Shown: positions 1-5,310, counted from the stretch's first letter. The stretch: 8,578 bases of DNA from an uncultured Brachyspira sp. (GCA_934725525.1 CAKVCG010000073.1:1-8578), one strand, 5' to 3'. Notes: generated from the letters alone by a model not told the origin. Numbers and translations are program-made.

Positions 1-416
1 TTTTCAAAATTATATAAACCCCATTTTATCTCGACTCTCATATCTTCTTTTTTAGCCAAAGGCAAAATAATATGATTATAAACTTGAGCTATAGCGTTTC
101 CAAAACCTAATCTTTCTATGCTTTTTTTGTCGGCTTCGACTATTCTATCAAGCAAATCGCTTCTCGTTTTCGCAATATAATCTATAAGAGTCGGACCGAA
201 ATTAAAACTCATAAACTGATAATTATTCGACATATCGGCTATTTTTCCGCCCAAATCGAGTATTCTCGAATATGCGTTCGGGCTATAGCATTCTTTAGTT
301 ATTCTTTCGTTCCAATCATGCGAAGGAGATGCGCTCGCTTCTTTAGGAATTTCTCCCAAAAAAGGATTCTCTCTCGGCGGTTGATAAAAATGTCCATGCA
401 ATATTAAATATTTCAT
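1..416 (-). CDS. Glycoside hydrolase family 57 (GH57/DUF3536-type), N-terminal part, runs off left edge
   Basis: The first 138 codons of a larger gene are present. The N-terminus carries HGHFYQPPRENP at residues 7-18, HDWNERIT at 33-40, ECYSPNAYSRILD at 42-54 and SFNFGPTL at 70-77. This is the conserved beginning of cytoplasmic GH57 alpha-glucan-acting enzymes, many of which also carry a DUF3536 region. His7 and His9 belong to the family's first conserved region. Members act on alpha-1,4/1,6 glucans, so a role in glycogen or maltodextrin metabolism is likely, but the exact reaction cannot be read from this fragment. The catalytic Glu and Asp would lie outside the window. The ATG at 416 fits because family homology starts within a few residues of it. 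There is no Shine-Dalgarno sequence, and the best promoter lies so close that the mRNA could be leaderless. The gene is divergent from the outer-membrane protein gene at 552. Confidence 0.85.
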   Translation of the reverse strand, partial: MKYLILHGHFYQPPRENPFLGEIPKEASASPSHDWNERITKECYSPNAYSRILDLGGKIADMSNNYQFMSFNFGPTLIDYIAKTRSDLLDRIVEADKKSIERLGFGNAIAQVYNHIILPLAKKEDMRVEIKWGLYNFE

Positions 417-422
417 AAGTTC

Positions 423-440
423 ATTATAATATAAAATTGT
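423..440 (-). promoter_or_regulatory. Candidate promoter of the GH57 gene (only 6 bases before the ATG)
   Basis: On the minus strand the -35 TTGCAA lies at 440-435 only if the spacer is short. The listed span covers the -10 TATAAT (428-423) and the -35-like TTGCAA; the exact spacing is 6 bases for these coordinates plus the intervening bases of an AT-rich stretch that I count as about 16 when read from the reverse complement, so treat the -35 position as approximate. The -10 is perfect to consensus. It ends six bases before the ATG, which would place the transcription start at or next to the start codon. AT-rich DNA yields chance matches, so this is a candidate only. Confidence 0.35.
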
Positions 441-482
441 TTAATTGCAAGGGCTATTTTCTATAATTATATCAATTTTAAT

Positions 483-511
483 TTTACTTTTGTGTCGATA
501 ATTTATATATT
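483..511 (+). promoter_or_regulatory. Candidate promoter of the outer-membrane protein gene
   Basis: TTTACT (483-488) and TATATT (506-511) are separated by 17 bases. An alternative -10, TATAAT, lies at 518-523 with a poorer -35. Either would give a short leader ending in the strong ribosome binding site at 540-545. The surrounding sequence is very AT-rich, so the match is only moderately informative. Confidence 0.4.
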
Positions 512-539
512 ATTAATTATAATAAAAAATTATTTCTTT

Positions 540-545
540 AAGGAG
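540..545 (+). promoter_or_regulatory. Ribosome binding site deciding the start at 552
   Basis: AAGGAG lies six bases before the ATG at 552. The same frame is open further upstream to a GTG at 492. That longer version would put 20 extra residues in front of a well-formed signal peptide and has no ribosome binding site, so the start at 552 is preferred. Confidence 0.85.
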
Positions 546-551
546 ACTAAA

Positions 552-1250
552 ATGAAAAGTCTAAAAAAATTTCTTTTAATAGTCGCAATGGCTACGATAT
601 TCGGAGTATCGGCATTTGCCGAAAGCGGTTTTGAGCTTATAATCAATGCTCCTCTACAAATGAGTTTGGGAATTCCACCAAAAATTCTTAAAGACAGCGC
701 CGAAGCTAAAGGCGAAAAAGGGTTTGATTACGGAGTTTCCGCTCAATTCGGGTATATGGCGCAAATATTAAACGGTTTCGGAATAAGTTTACTTGCCGAA
801 ATAGGTTATTCGCATGATAATTTCAATATATCCGTAAATGCAAGAGATATAGGCATCGCGACTAACGAAAGAGTCGGTTTTTATTACGGTTTTGAAAATT
901 TACAAATAGGGTTGCTACCAAAGTTAAATATCGGAACATTTTCAATAGGAATAGGCGGAGGAGTTAAAATTCCTTTAAAGGGAAAGGAAACGATAAAAAT
1001 TGGCGATGAAAAAGGTTCTAAAAATTTGAGCAAAAGCGATATAAAATCTATGCTTAACCCCGATTTTATAGGCTACATTAAGGGAACTTTAGATTATTCT
1101 ATATTCTTAACCGATAGATTCGCGTTAAATCTCGGTTTATATTTAGGATACGATATTATGGACGCTAAAACGCCAATAGGAGATGAAAGGTATAAATGGG
1201 GAAATTTTGATGTTGGAGGCGAAATCGGATTAAGATTCACCCCAAGATAA
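552..1250 (+). CDS. Secreted protein, probable outer-membrane beta-barrel, 232 aa
   Basis: The protein starts with a clear signal peptide: a basic n-region (MKSLKK), a hydrophobic core, and AFA before a likely signal peptidase I cut after residue 23. The mature part has no further hydrophobic helix. It alternates polar and hydrophobic residues with many Gly and aromatic residues, for example FGYMAQILNGFGISLLAEIGY, SIGIGGGVKIPL, ALNLGLYLGYDI and a last strand VGGEIGLRF. This is the pattern of a small eight-to-ten-strand outer-membrane barrel. Residues 119-150 form a Lys/Asp/Ser-rich segment that could be a surface loop. I do not recognise a named family, so porin, adhesin or structural roles remain open. 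The gene stands alone, with a convergent neighbour 394 bases downstream. Confidence 0.75.
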   Translation: MKSLKKFLLIVAMATIFGVSAFAESGFELIINAPLQMSLGIPPKILKDSAEAKGEKGFDYGVSAQFGYMAQILNGFGISLLAEIGYSHDNFNISVNARDIGIATNERVGFYYGFENLQIGLLPKLNIGTFSIGIGGGVKIPLKGKETIKIGDEKGSKNLSKSDIKSMLNPDFIGYIKGTLDYSIFLTDRFALNLGLYLGYDIMDAKTPIGDERYKWGNFDVGGEIGLRFTPR

Positions 1251-1305
1251 TATATAGTATAGAAAAGAAGATAAAATTATTTTTAGATTAAAAATTAGAT
1301 AAAAA

Positions 1306-1324
1306 GCGGCTTATACTTAACCGC
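1306..1324 (-). terminator. Short hairpin with minus-strand T-run, weak terminator candidate
   Basis: GCGG (1306-1309) pairs with CCGC (1321-1324), extended by TT/AA with one bulged C. On the minus strand it is followed directly by TTTTT (1305-1301). The stem is only six base pairs, so this is a weak candidate. It would back up the larger hairpin at 1376-1409. Confidence 0.3.
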
Positions 1325-1369
1325 GTAAACCGTTTTATTTTTCCTTTGCCGTGAAATTTTAGCGAGTAT

Positions 1370-1409
1370 AAAAAGCCATCCCCACATGATATAAACTCAT
1401 AGGGGATGG
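1370..1409 (-). terminator. Hairpin with minus-strand T-run
   Basis: CCATCCCC (1376-1383) pairs with GGGGATGG (1402-1409). Inside the loop ATGA (1386-1389) can pair with TCAT (1397-1400), giving a long stem with a small internal loop. Read on the minus strand the stem is followed by C and then five Ts (1374-1370), a standard intrinsic terminator. On the plus strand it is followed only by ATTAATTAATTT, so it would be weaker for the upstream outer-membrane protein gene. Confidence 0.55.
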
Positions 1410-1567
1410 ATTAATTAATTTAGGAGTTTGCTACTATATAATAAAATCCGCAAAGATTAAATTATATAGACAAACCGAATCAAATAGCCAAACGGCTCTA
1501 TACAAAATTGCATTTCATAATCGTAATTATTTTTTATTTTATACATCCCAAATAAAAATTCAAAATA

Positions 1568-1612
1568 GAAGAGCAAGGGTATAAAAACCCCGCTCTTCAT
1601 ATTTCTTTTTTT
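1568..1612. terminator. Bidirectional intrinsic terminator between convergent genes
   Basis: GAAGAGC (1568-1574) pairs with GCTCTTC (1592-1598), and GGG (1577-1579) with CCC (1588-1590) inside it. On the plus strand the stem is followed by ATATTTCTTTTTTT; on the minus strand by TATTTTGAATTTTTATTT. Placed 46 bases past the stop of the lipoprotein gene and downstream of the plus-strand gene, it can end transcription from both sides. Confidence 0.8.
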
Positions 1613-1644
1613 ATTCTATAGCTTTTTTACCTTACATATTCAGA

Positions 1645-3126
1645 TTAATTTAATCTGCCGTAATCGGTATTATAATATTCTTCGTTAGCGTTTACTTTGT
1701 CGCGACTTTTCGCATATTCTTGAGTAAATCTTCTTTGAACGATATTGAATCTATTCTCGCCTTGCTTAACATAAGCGGCAAAACATTCTTCGGCAACTGT
1801 AACTATAGTTCCGTCTTCCAAAACGGCAACCGAACCAGAACCCGATATGCTGGATATAGCCATATCGTGAACGCTTTTTAATGTATCGCCATTGCCATCT
1901 AATAACGCCAAAGTCAACATTTGGTTCATTATAAAGCCATTAATATTAATACCGCTTCTTGACCTTGTATTGATAAAATAAGAGTTGTTGCCGTCTTTAC
2001 TTTTCGACATTTCATAATTATTTTCAGAATCGACAAAACTTGATTTGCTTTTTAGCGTAAGCGTTCCGCCTCCGTTAAGTTGTCCTTCATATATTCCTAT
2101 AGGCTTTGATACTTTTGTATCATAAACTCTTGGAACAGCCGCAAGCTTTACCGTATCTCCGCTCACGGATAAACCCAAAGCCGATCTATAATCTTGAATT
2201 GGGAAGACTACACTAGGTCCGAATTCCCAAGACGCTCCCGCATTCGTAGAGTAAAGAACCAAAGCTCCCTGCTCCCCAACTCCACCATTAATTTTTTGAA
2301 TGACAATTAATGGTAAAACCCATTTGTCGCCATCCATTTTTCCTTGTCCCCATCTTGTATATAGAGCTAATTTTCCACCGTTTTTTAATAATGTAGCTTT
2401 CATTTTGTCGTTAGCGTATTCTCTAATAGCCTCGCTTCCGCTTTTACCATTATTTGTAATATTTAGCTCTTCCCATTTACCAAAACTAATAGAGCTTCCA
2501 CTTGCGGTTCCCTTAGCTATTTTTATCTCAGATTCGCCTCTGCCCGTTTTATCTGGCGCTGCGCCCGCTCCGGCAGCCGCTACTACCGAAATCTCATTTC
2601 CTTTTGAAAAAACTACTGGAGAGCCTTTAGAATATTGAGCGCCTTCTGATGCGGAAGATTCGTTTCCTACTATTTTGTCATTACCCATACCTTTAGGATC
2701 GTAGACAAGTCCATCTCCTCCTCTATCGTTCGCCATATATACTATATCTACTTTAGCCTGTCCGTCTACGCCGACATCGTTTTCTCCGCCCTGTCCATAT
2801 CTTTTTTCATAGAATATAGCCATACTCTTTTTATTGTTGTTTCCATAAGTAATTACTACTGGAGTTCGGTAATAAGCTACGCCGTCAGATGAATCGGATA
2901 TAAGTCTTATATGAATCATCTCATTTGTATACTTCTCCTGTAGCTCAGGGGTTAACATACCGTCTGGAGTTTCGATAACGTCAACTTTATCCTCTGGTCT
3001 TACAAGCCCGCCTTCTTCAACGCTAGTCGGACCTTTCTTACAGCTTATGCCGACCCAAACAAACAATAAAGCTGTAGCTAAAATAATTAGCCTTTTCATA
3101 AAATAAGATTTTTTTAGACTTGCCAT
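1645..3126 (-). CDS. Sialidase-like (BNR-repeat) lipoprotein, 493 aa
   Basis: Residues 10-29 form a lipoprotein signal ending in VGISC, a loose spirochaete-type lipobox with Cys29 as the lipidated residue, followed by a flexible linker to about 65. The remainder looks like a six-bladed sialidase propeller. It has IRLIS then YRTP (86-89, the first arginine of the sialidase Arg triad), a degenerate Asp box STNAGASWEFG (293-303, Asn for Asp), NSYFINTRS (381-389) and VAVLEDGTIVTVAEE (433-447), which matches the final conserved region. The family removes terminal sialic acid from glycans such as mucin, so a surface role in mucus use or binding is inferred. In the final region the nucleophilic Tyr of active sialidases appears to be missing. 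The start at 3126 has AAGGAGG nine bases upstream; the internal ATG at 3099 has none. The gene is transcribed from a promoter about 330 bases away through a leader with a pentanucleotide repeat. Confidence 0.7.
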   Translation of the reverse strand: MASLKKSYFMKRLIILATALLFVWVGISCKKGPTSVEEGGLVRPEDKVDVIETPDGMLTPELQEKYTNEMIHIRLISDSSDGVAYYRTPVVITYGNNNKKSMAIFYEKRYGQGGENDVGVDGQAKVDIVYMANDRGGDGLVYDPKGMGNDKIVGNESSASEGAQYSKGSPVVFSKGNEISVVAAAGAGAAPDKTGRGESEIKIAKGTASGSSISFGKWEELNITNNGKSGSEAIREYANDKMKATLLKNGGKLALYTRWGQGKMDGDKWVLPLIVIQKINGGVGEQGALVLYSTNAGASWEFGPSVVFPIQDYRSALGLSVSGDTVKLAAVPRVYDTKVSKPIGIYEGQLNGGGTLTLKSKSSFVDSENNYEMSKSKDGNNSYFINTRSRSGININGFIMNQMLTLALLDGNGDTLKSVHDMAISSISGSGSVAVLEDGTIVTVAEECFAAYVKQGENRFNIVQRRFTQEYAKSRDKVNANEEYYNTDYGRLN

Positions 3127-3127
3127 A

Positions 3128-3427
3128 TTACAAATCCTCCTTAAAAAAATTAAAATTTATAAATAACAGATAATAATATCTGAAACTTATCGAATTGAAC
3201 TCCGTTAGGAGCGCGGAACATGCGGGTAAAATTTCCCGCCAAATATTTAATAAAATTTTTGATTGATAAAATAGTTTTGAGAGAGTTTTTATAACTATAG
3301 ATACAATGATGGCGACATGACATGACATGACATGACATGACATGACATGACATGACATGACATGACATGACATGACATGACAATCGTTTATACAGTATTC
3401 CAATTTACAATATTTTTCGTTAACCAT
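3128..3427 (-). CDS. Possible leader ORF (99 aa) containing the pentanucleotide repeat
   Basis: This frame is open from an ATG at 3427 through the repeat, where it reads as 4.6 copies of CHVMS, to a TAA at 3130-3128. One base separates that stop from the lipoprotein ATG at 3126. No protein family is recognised. The part after the repeat is hydrophobic (AIIVSIVIKTLSKLF, later RYYYLLFINF). A promoter lies 36 bases upstream of the ATG. The nearest purine-rich site, AAGGAAAG at 3448-3441, is about 13-16 bases away, which is too far for efficient initiation. It may be a translated regulatory leader peptide, a decayed gene fragment, or an untranslated leader that happens to be open. The frame depends on the repeat copy number. 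Confidence 0.3.
   Translation of the reverse strand: MVNEKYCKLEYCINDCHVMSCHVMSCHVMSCHVMSCHVAIIVSIVIKTLSKLFYQSKILLNIWREILPACSALLTEFNSISFRYYYLLFINFNFFKEDL
3136..3142 (-). promoter_or_regulatory. Strong ribosome binding site of the lipoprotein gene, inside the end of the leader ORF
   Basis: AAGGAGG on the minus strand lies nine bases from the ATG at 3126 and fixes that start. The same bases encode Lys-Glu of the last codons of the leader ORF that stops at 3128, so ribosomes finishing the leader ORF pass over this site. Confidence 0.85.
3200..3239. other. Two GC-rich hairpins in the lipoprotein leader
   Basis: CTCC (3200-3203) pairs with GGAG (3208-3211) around a GTTA loop, and GCGGG (3222-3226) pairs with CCCGC (3235-3239) around eight bases. 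These are the only GC-rich structures in an AT-rich leader and lie about 60-110 bases from the ribosome binding site. No T-run follows either one, so they are not intrinsic terminators. They may affect mRNA stability or translation. Confidence 0.5.
3314..3382. repeat. Perfect pentanucleotide tandem repeat, GACAT x 13.8
   Basis: Sixty-nine bases of uninterrupted GACAT units (13 full CATGA units at 3316-3380 plus flanking GA and CA) lie in the transcribed leader of the lipoprotein gene. The array is perfect and its unit is not a multiple of three. Simple repeats of this type change copy number by polymerase slippage and are the usual basis of phase-variable contingency loci. Here it lies upstream of, not within, the lipoprotein coding region. 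Confidence 0.98.
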
Positions 3428-3462
3428 TTTATTACTTTTACTTTCCTTAAATCTCTACAAAT

Positions 3463-3490
3463 AAGATAACAAATTTTTTTAAAAAGTCAA
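3463..3490 (-). promoter_or_regulatory. Promoter of the lipoprotein leader
   Basis: On the minus strand TTGACT (3490-3485) and TATCTT (3468-3463) are separated by 16 bases. Transcription would start near 3456 and run through the leader ORF, the pentanucleotide repeat and the two hairpins before reaching the lipoprotein start at 3126. The repeat is therefore downstream of the promoter and does not alter its -35/-10 spacing. Confidence 0.6.
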
Positions 3491-3593
3491 TAGAATTTTT
3501 TTAAATTTTTATAATATATAGTATCGTATTTTTATAGATAAATATTATTGTTTTTATTAACATAATTTTTATTTAATCGATACCTATTAAGGT

Positions 3594-3622
3594 TTGCAAA
3601 AAAAGAATATTTATGTTATATT
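3594..3622 (+). promoter_or_regulatory. Promoter of the tRNA/SRP RNA cluster
   Basis: TTGCAA (3594-3599) and TATATT (3617-3622) have a 17-base spacer, with an extended -10 TG at 3614-3615. Transcription would begin a few bases before the mature 5' end of tRNA-Arg at 3633. It is divergent from the lipoprotein leader promoter. Confidence 0.6.
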
Positions 3623-3632
3623 AAATTCGCAT

Positions 3633-3706
3633 GTGCCTATAGCTCAATTGGATAGAGCGTCAGATTGCGGTTCTGGAGGTTGGAAGTTCAAATCTTCTTA
3701 GGCACG
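3633..3706 (+). tRNA. tRNA-Arg, anticodon GCG
   Basis: The cloverleaf is complete. The acceptor stem GTGCCTA/TAGGCAC is fully paired, with discriminator G3706. The D stem is GCTC/GAGC, with A after the GG of the D loop as expected for arginine tRNAs. The anticodon stem is TCAGA/TCTGG, around loop TTGCGGT (3665-3671) with anticodon GCG at 3667-3669. The T arm is GGAAG-TTCAAAT-CTTCT. CCA is not encoded and must be added after transcription. C35 supports arginine identity. A genomic G at position 34 is unusual for a bacterial CGN tRNA, which normally has ACG edited to ICG. Confidence 0.93.
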
Positions 3707-3718
3707 TTTTGGGCATTT

Positions 3719-3803
3719 GGAGAGATGTCCGAGCGGTTGAAGGAGCGCGATTGGAAGTCGCGTATATGTAACAGTATCGTGGGTTCGAATCCCACTCTCT
3801 CCG
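3719..3803 (+). tRNA. tRNA-Ser, anticodon GGA
   Basis: The acceptor stem is GGAGAGA/TCTCTCC with discriminator G3803. The anticodon stem is CGCGA/TCGCG, around loop TTGGAAG (3751-3757) with anticodon GGA at 3753-3755, reading UCC and UCU. There is a long variable arm between 3763 and about 3778, and a T arm GTGGG-TTCGAAT-CCCAC. The long variable arm and the G discriminator are the marks of a serine tRNA. No CCA is encoded. It begins 12 bases after tRNA-Arg and is probably cotranscribed. Confidence 0.95.
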
Positions 3804-3822
3804 AACGATTTTATATCGTTTT
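3804..3822 (+). other. Hairpin between tRNA-Ser and SRP RNA
   Basis: AACGAT (3804-3809) pairs with ATCGTT (3815-3820) around a TTTAT loop and is followed by only four Ts counting the stem end. It is too weak for a confident terminator. It may be a processing hairpin between the tRNA and the SRP RNA, or a partial terminator. Confidence 0.35.
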
Positions 3823-3825
3823 ACA

Positions 3826-3931
3826 TCTCTTATGACGGGCTGCTGCGGCAATTCCTGATGAATCCGCCAGGTTCGGAAGGAAGCAACGGTAAGTCAATCG
3901 AATTGGGCGCCAGTTTGCTCGTTATAAGGGG
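3826..3931 (+). ncRNA. ffs: Small bacterial SRP RNA (4.5S)
   Basis: The Ffh-binding tip is plain: CCAGGTTCGGAAGGAAGC, with the GGAA tetraloop at 3875-3878 closed by C3874-G3879, followed by AACGGTAAG of the symmetric loop side. The ends pair: CTCTTAT (3827-3833) with ATAAGGG (3924-3930), continuing through GACG/CGTT. This gives one long hairpin of about 105 bases without an Alu domain, the usual form outside the Gram-positive bacteria. The RNA binds Ffh and FtsY for cotranslational targeting of membrane and secreted proteins. Exact ends are estimated from pairing. Confidence 0.93.
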
Positions 3932-3940
3932 CTTTTATTT
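3921..3940 (+). terminator. End of the stable-RNA transcript
   Basis: The 3' side of the SRP RNA stem is followed by GCTTTTATTT. The long SRP hairpin plus this T-rich stretch can serve as the intrinsic terminator separating the RNA cluster from recA. Confidence 0.45.
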
Positions 3941-3973
3941 CAACGATTTAATAAAAAAATTTTTAGAAACATA

Positions 3974-4002
3974 TTGACAAAATTAATGTATCTTTATACA
4001 AT
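3974..4002 (+). promoter_or_regulatory. recA promoter
   Basis: A perfect -35 TTGACA (3974-3979), a 17-base spacer and TACAAT (3997-4002) place the start near 4009. The leader of about 23 bases contains the ribosome binding site GGAG (4021-4024), seven bases before the ATG. No recognisable LexA operator of the E. coli or Bacillus type overlaps it. Confidence 0.75.
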
Positions 4003-4031
4003 AAACGATATTAATTTTATGGAGCGATTAA

Positions 4032-5237
4032 ATGGCAACTGCTAAAAAGAAAGAAAATTCTGAAATAAAAAAAGACGGAAAAAACGAAGCTATAGATGCG
4101 ATTACCGACCAAATAAATAAAAAATACGGAGCGGGTTCTTTCATGCGACTCGGAAGTAATAAAACGGTTAATGTCGATGTAATATCTACGGGAGCTTTGA
4201 CTTTAGACCATGCGCTTGGAGTCGGCGGAATACCGAGAGGAAGAATAACGGAAATATACGGACATGAAGCATCGGGAAAAACTACTCTTACTCTTCATGT
4301 AATCGCGGAAGCTCAAAAGGCGGGAGGATACGCCGCGTTTATTGACGCGGAACATGCTTTAGACCCTACTTACGCGAGCGCTTTGGGGGTCGATATTGAC
4401 AATTTATATATTTCGCAGCCAAACTCTGGAGAAGAGGCTTTGGAAATATTGGAGAAAGTGGTTTCTTCAACGGCTTTCGATATAGTGGTTGTCGATTCGG
4501 TTGCCGCTTTGGTTTCGAGAGCGGAACTTGCGGGAGATATTGGAGACGCGCATATAGCTTTGCAAGCCCGCTTAATGAGTCATGCTTTGAGAAAATTAAC
4601 CGCGATAATAAGCAATACGAATACGGCGGTTATATTTATCAATCAGTTAAGGCAAAATATAGCGACTACAGGCTACGGAGCTGGACCTACCGAAACGACT
4701 ACGGGAGGAAAGGCTTTGAAATTTTATTCTTCCGTTAGGCTCGATATTAGAAGAACTGAATGGATAAAGAAGGGAGACGAAACGATTGGGCATAAAGTAA
4801 AAATTAAAGTGGTAAAAAATAAACTCTCAGCTCCTTTTAAAGTCGTTAATTTGGAAATTATATTCGGGCATGGGATTTCCTCCGAAGGTTTATTAATAGA
4901 TTTGGCTATGGAATCTAAAATTATCACAAGAAGCGGCGCTTGGTTTTATTATAACGGCGAACAAATCGCTCAAGGGAAAGAAAAAGTTAGAGAATTGCTT
5001 TCAGCCGACCCTAAAATGAGATTGGAACTTGAAATACAAATAAGAGAAAATTTGAATATGGGCGGAATTGAAAAAGTAAAAGAAGACCTTGCGGAATATT
5101 TGGAAAGTCAAAAAAACGGAGTCAAAAAATCGGATAAAACAGAAACGGAAAATAAAAAAGAAGATTTGGATAAAAAAGCGGCTTCAAATAAACCGGAAAC
5201 TAACGATTTATTGATTAATACGGAAAATAATGGTTAA
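4032..5237 (+). CDS. recA: Recombinase A, 401 aa
   Basis: RecA forms a nucleoprotein filament on single-stranded DNA, drives strand exchange and activates LexA-type self-cleavage. Visible parts are Walker [10 protein letters not shown] (77-85), the catalytic glutamate in [10 protein letters not shown] (Glu107), Walker B VVVDS (152-156), the L1 region [12 protein letters not shown] (167-178), NQLR with Gln205, and the L2 loop up to TTTGG (226). The C-terminal domain continues to about 355, followed by a long Lys/Glu/Asn-rich tail. Three oddities stand out. Walker A has His and Ala where GPESSGKTT is nearly invariant. L1 has Ala176 in place of the conserved Gly. L2 is three residues longer than in E. 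coli ([12 protein letters not shown] against IGVMFGNPE). Core residues are intact, so it should be active. It is followed after three bases by an FmdB-like remnant and then rlmN. Confidence 0.98.
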   Translation: MATAKKKENSEIKKDGKNEAIDAITDQINKKYGAGSFMRLGSNKTVNVDVISTGALTLDHALGVGGIPRGRITEIYGHEASGKTTLTLHVIAEAQKAGGYAAFIDAEHALDPTYASALGVDIDNLYISQPNSGEEALEILEKVVSSTAFDIVVVDSVAALVSRAELAGDIGDAHIALQARLMSHALRKLTAIISNTNTAVIFINQLRQNIATTGYGAGPTETTTGGKALKFYSSVRLDIRRTEWIKKGDETIGHKVKIKVVKNKLSAPFKVVNLEIIFGHGISSEGLLIDLAMESKIITRSGAWFYYNGEQIAQGKEKVRELLSADPKMRLELEIQIRENLNMGGIEKVKEDLAEYLESQKNGVKKSDKTETENKKEDLDKKAASNKPETNDLLINTENNG

Positions 5238-5240
5238 ATT

Positions 5241-5297
5241 ATGCCAACTTACGAATATAAATGTCAAAAATGCAGAAATAAATTTGATTTGAATTAA
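5241..5297 (+). pseudogene. FmdB-type zinc-ribbon gene, N-terminal remnant (18 codons)
   Basis: The reading frame MPTYEYKCQKCRNKFDLN starts three bases after the recA stop and ends with TAA at 5295-5297. It matches the first 18 residues of FmdB-family zinc-ribbon proteins (typically MP-YEY-C-KC-H-FE), including the first CxxC pair at Cys8 and Cys11. The second Cys pair and everything after it are missing, since rlmN starts 13 bases later. Family members usually have about 70-110 residues. The best reading is a gene truncated by deletion. A retained microprotein or translational link between recA and rlmN is possible. There is no strong ribosome binding site, so translation would depend on coupling to recA. 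Confidence 0.7.
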
Positions 5298-5310
5298 ACA
5301 AAAAATAATT

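Larger units (their letters stand above)
1251..1644. other. 394-base intergenic region between convergent genes
   Basis: No convincing gene was found here. The stretch holds three hairpins (about 1306-1324, 1376-1409 and 1568-1598). Two of them are followed by a T-run only when read on the minus strand. A 29-codon minus-strand ORF (1457-1546) lies between them but has no supporting ribosome binding site or recognisable homology. The rest is AT-rich sequence in which I see nothing. Confidence 0.6.

Noticed and set aside
492..551. GTG start giving a 252-residue outer-membrane protein
   Set aside because: It lacks a ribosome binding site, overlaps the candidate promoter, and would place a second hydrophobic stretch before the signal peptide.
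1457..1546. 29-codon minus-strand ORF
   Set aside because: There is no ribosome binding site, clear promoter or recognised homology; kept only as part of a finding about the minus-strand terminators.
2300..2638. Plus-strand 112-codon ORF
   Set aside because: It is antisense inside the sialidase-like gene, has no ribosome binding site and reads as low-complexity hydrophobic sequence.
3314..3382. CRISPR-like array
   Set aside because: The unit is five bases with no spacers, so it is a simple tandem repeat.
3150..3383. 77-codon ORF starting in the repeat
   Set aside because: Its start codon is one of the repeat units and has no ribosome binding site; treated only as an alternative frame of the leader.
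3660..3851. Minus-strand 63-codon ORF
   Set aside because: It lies antisense to both tRNA genes and the SRP RNA; its sequence is the typical false translation of tRNA genes.
3961..4031. SOS box at recA
   Set aside because: Only a weak ACAT...ATGT inverted repeat is present; neither the E. coli nor the Bacillus LexA operator pattern fits.
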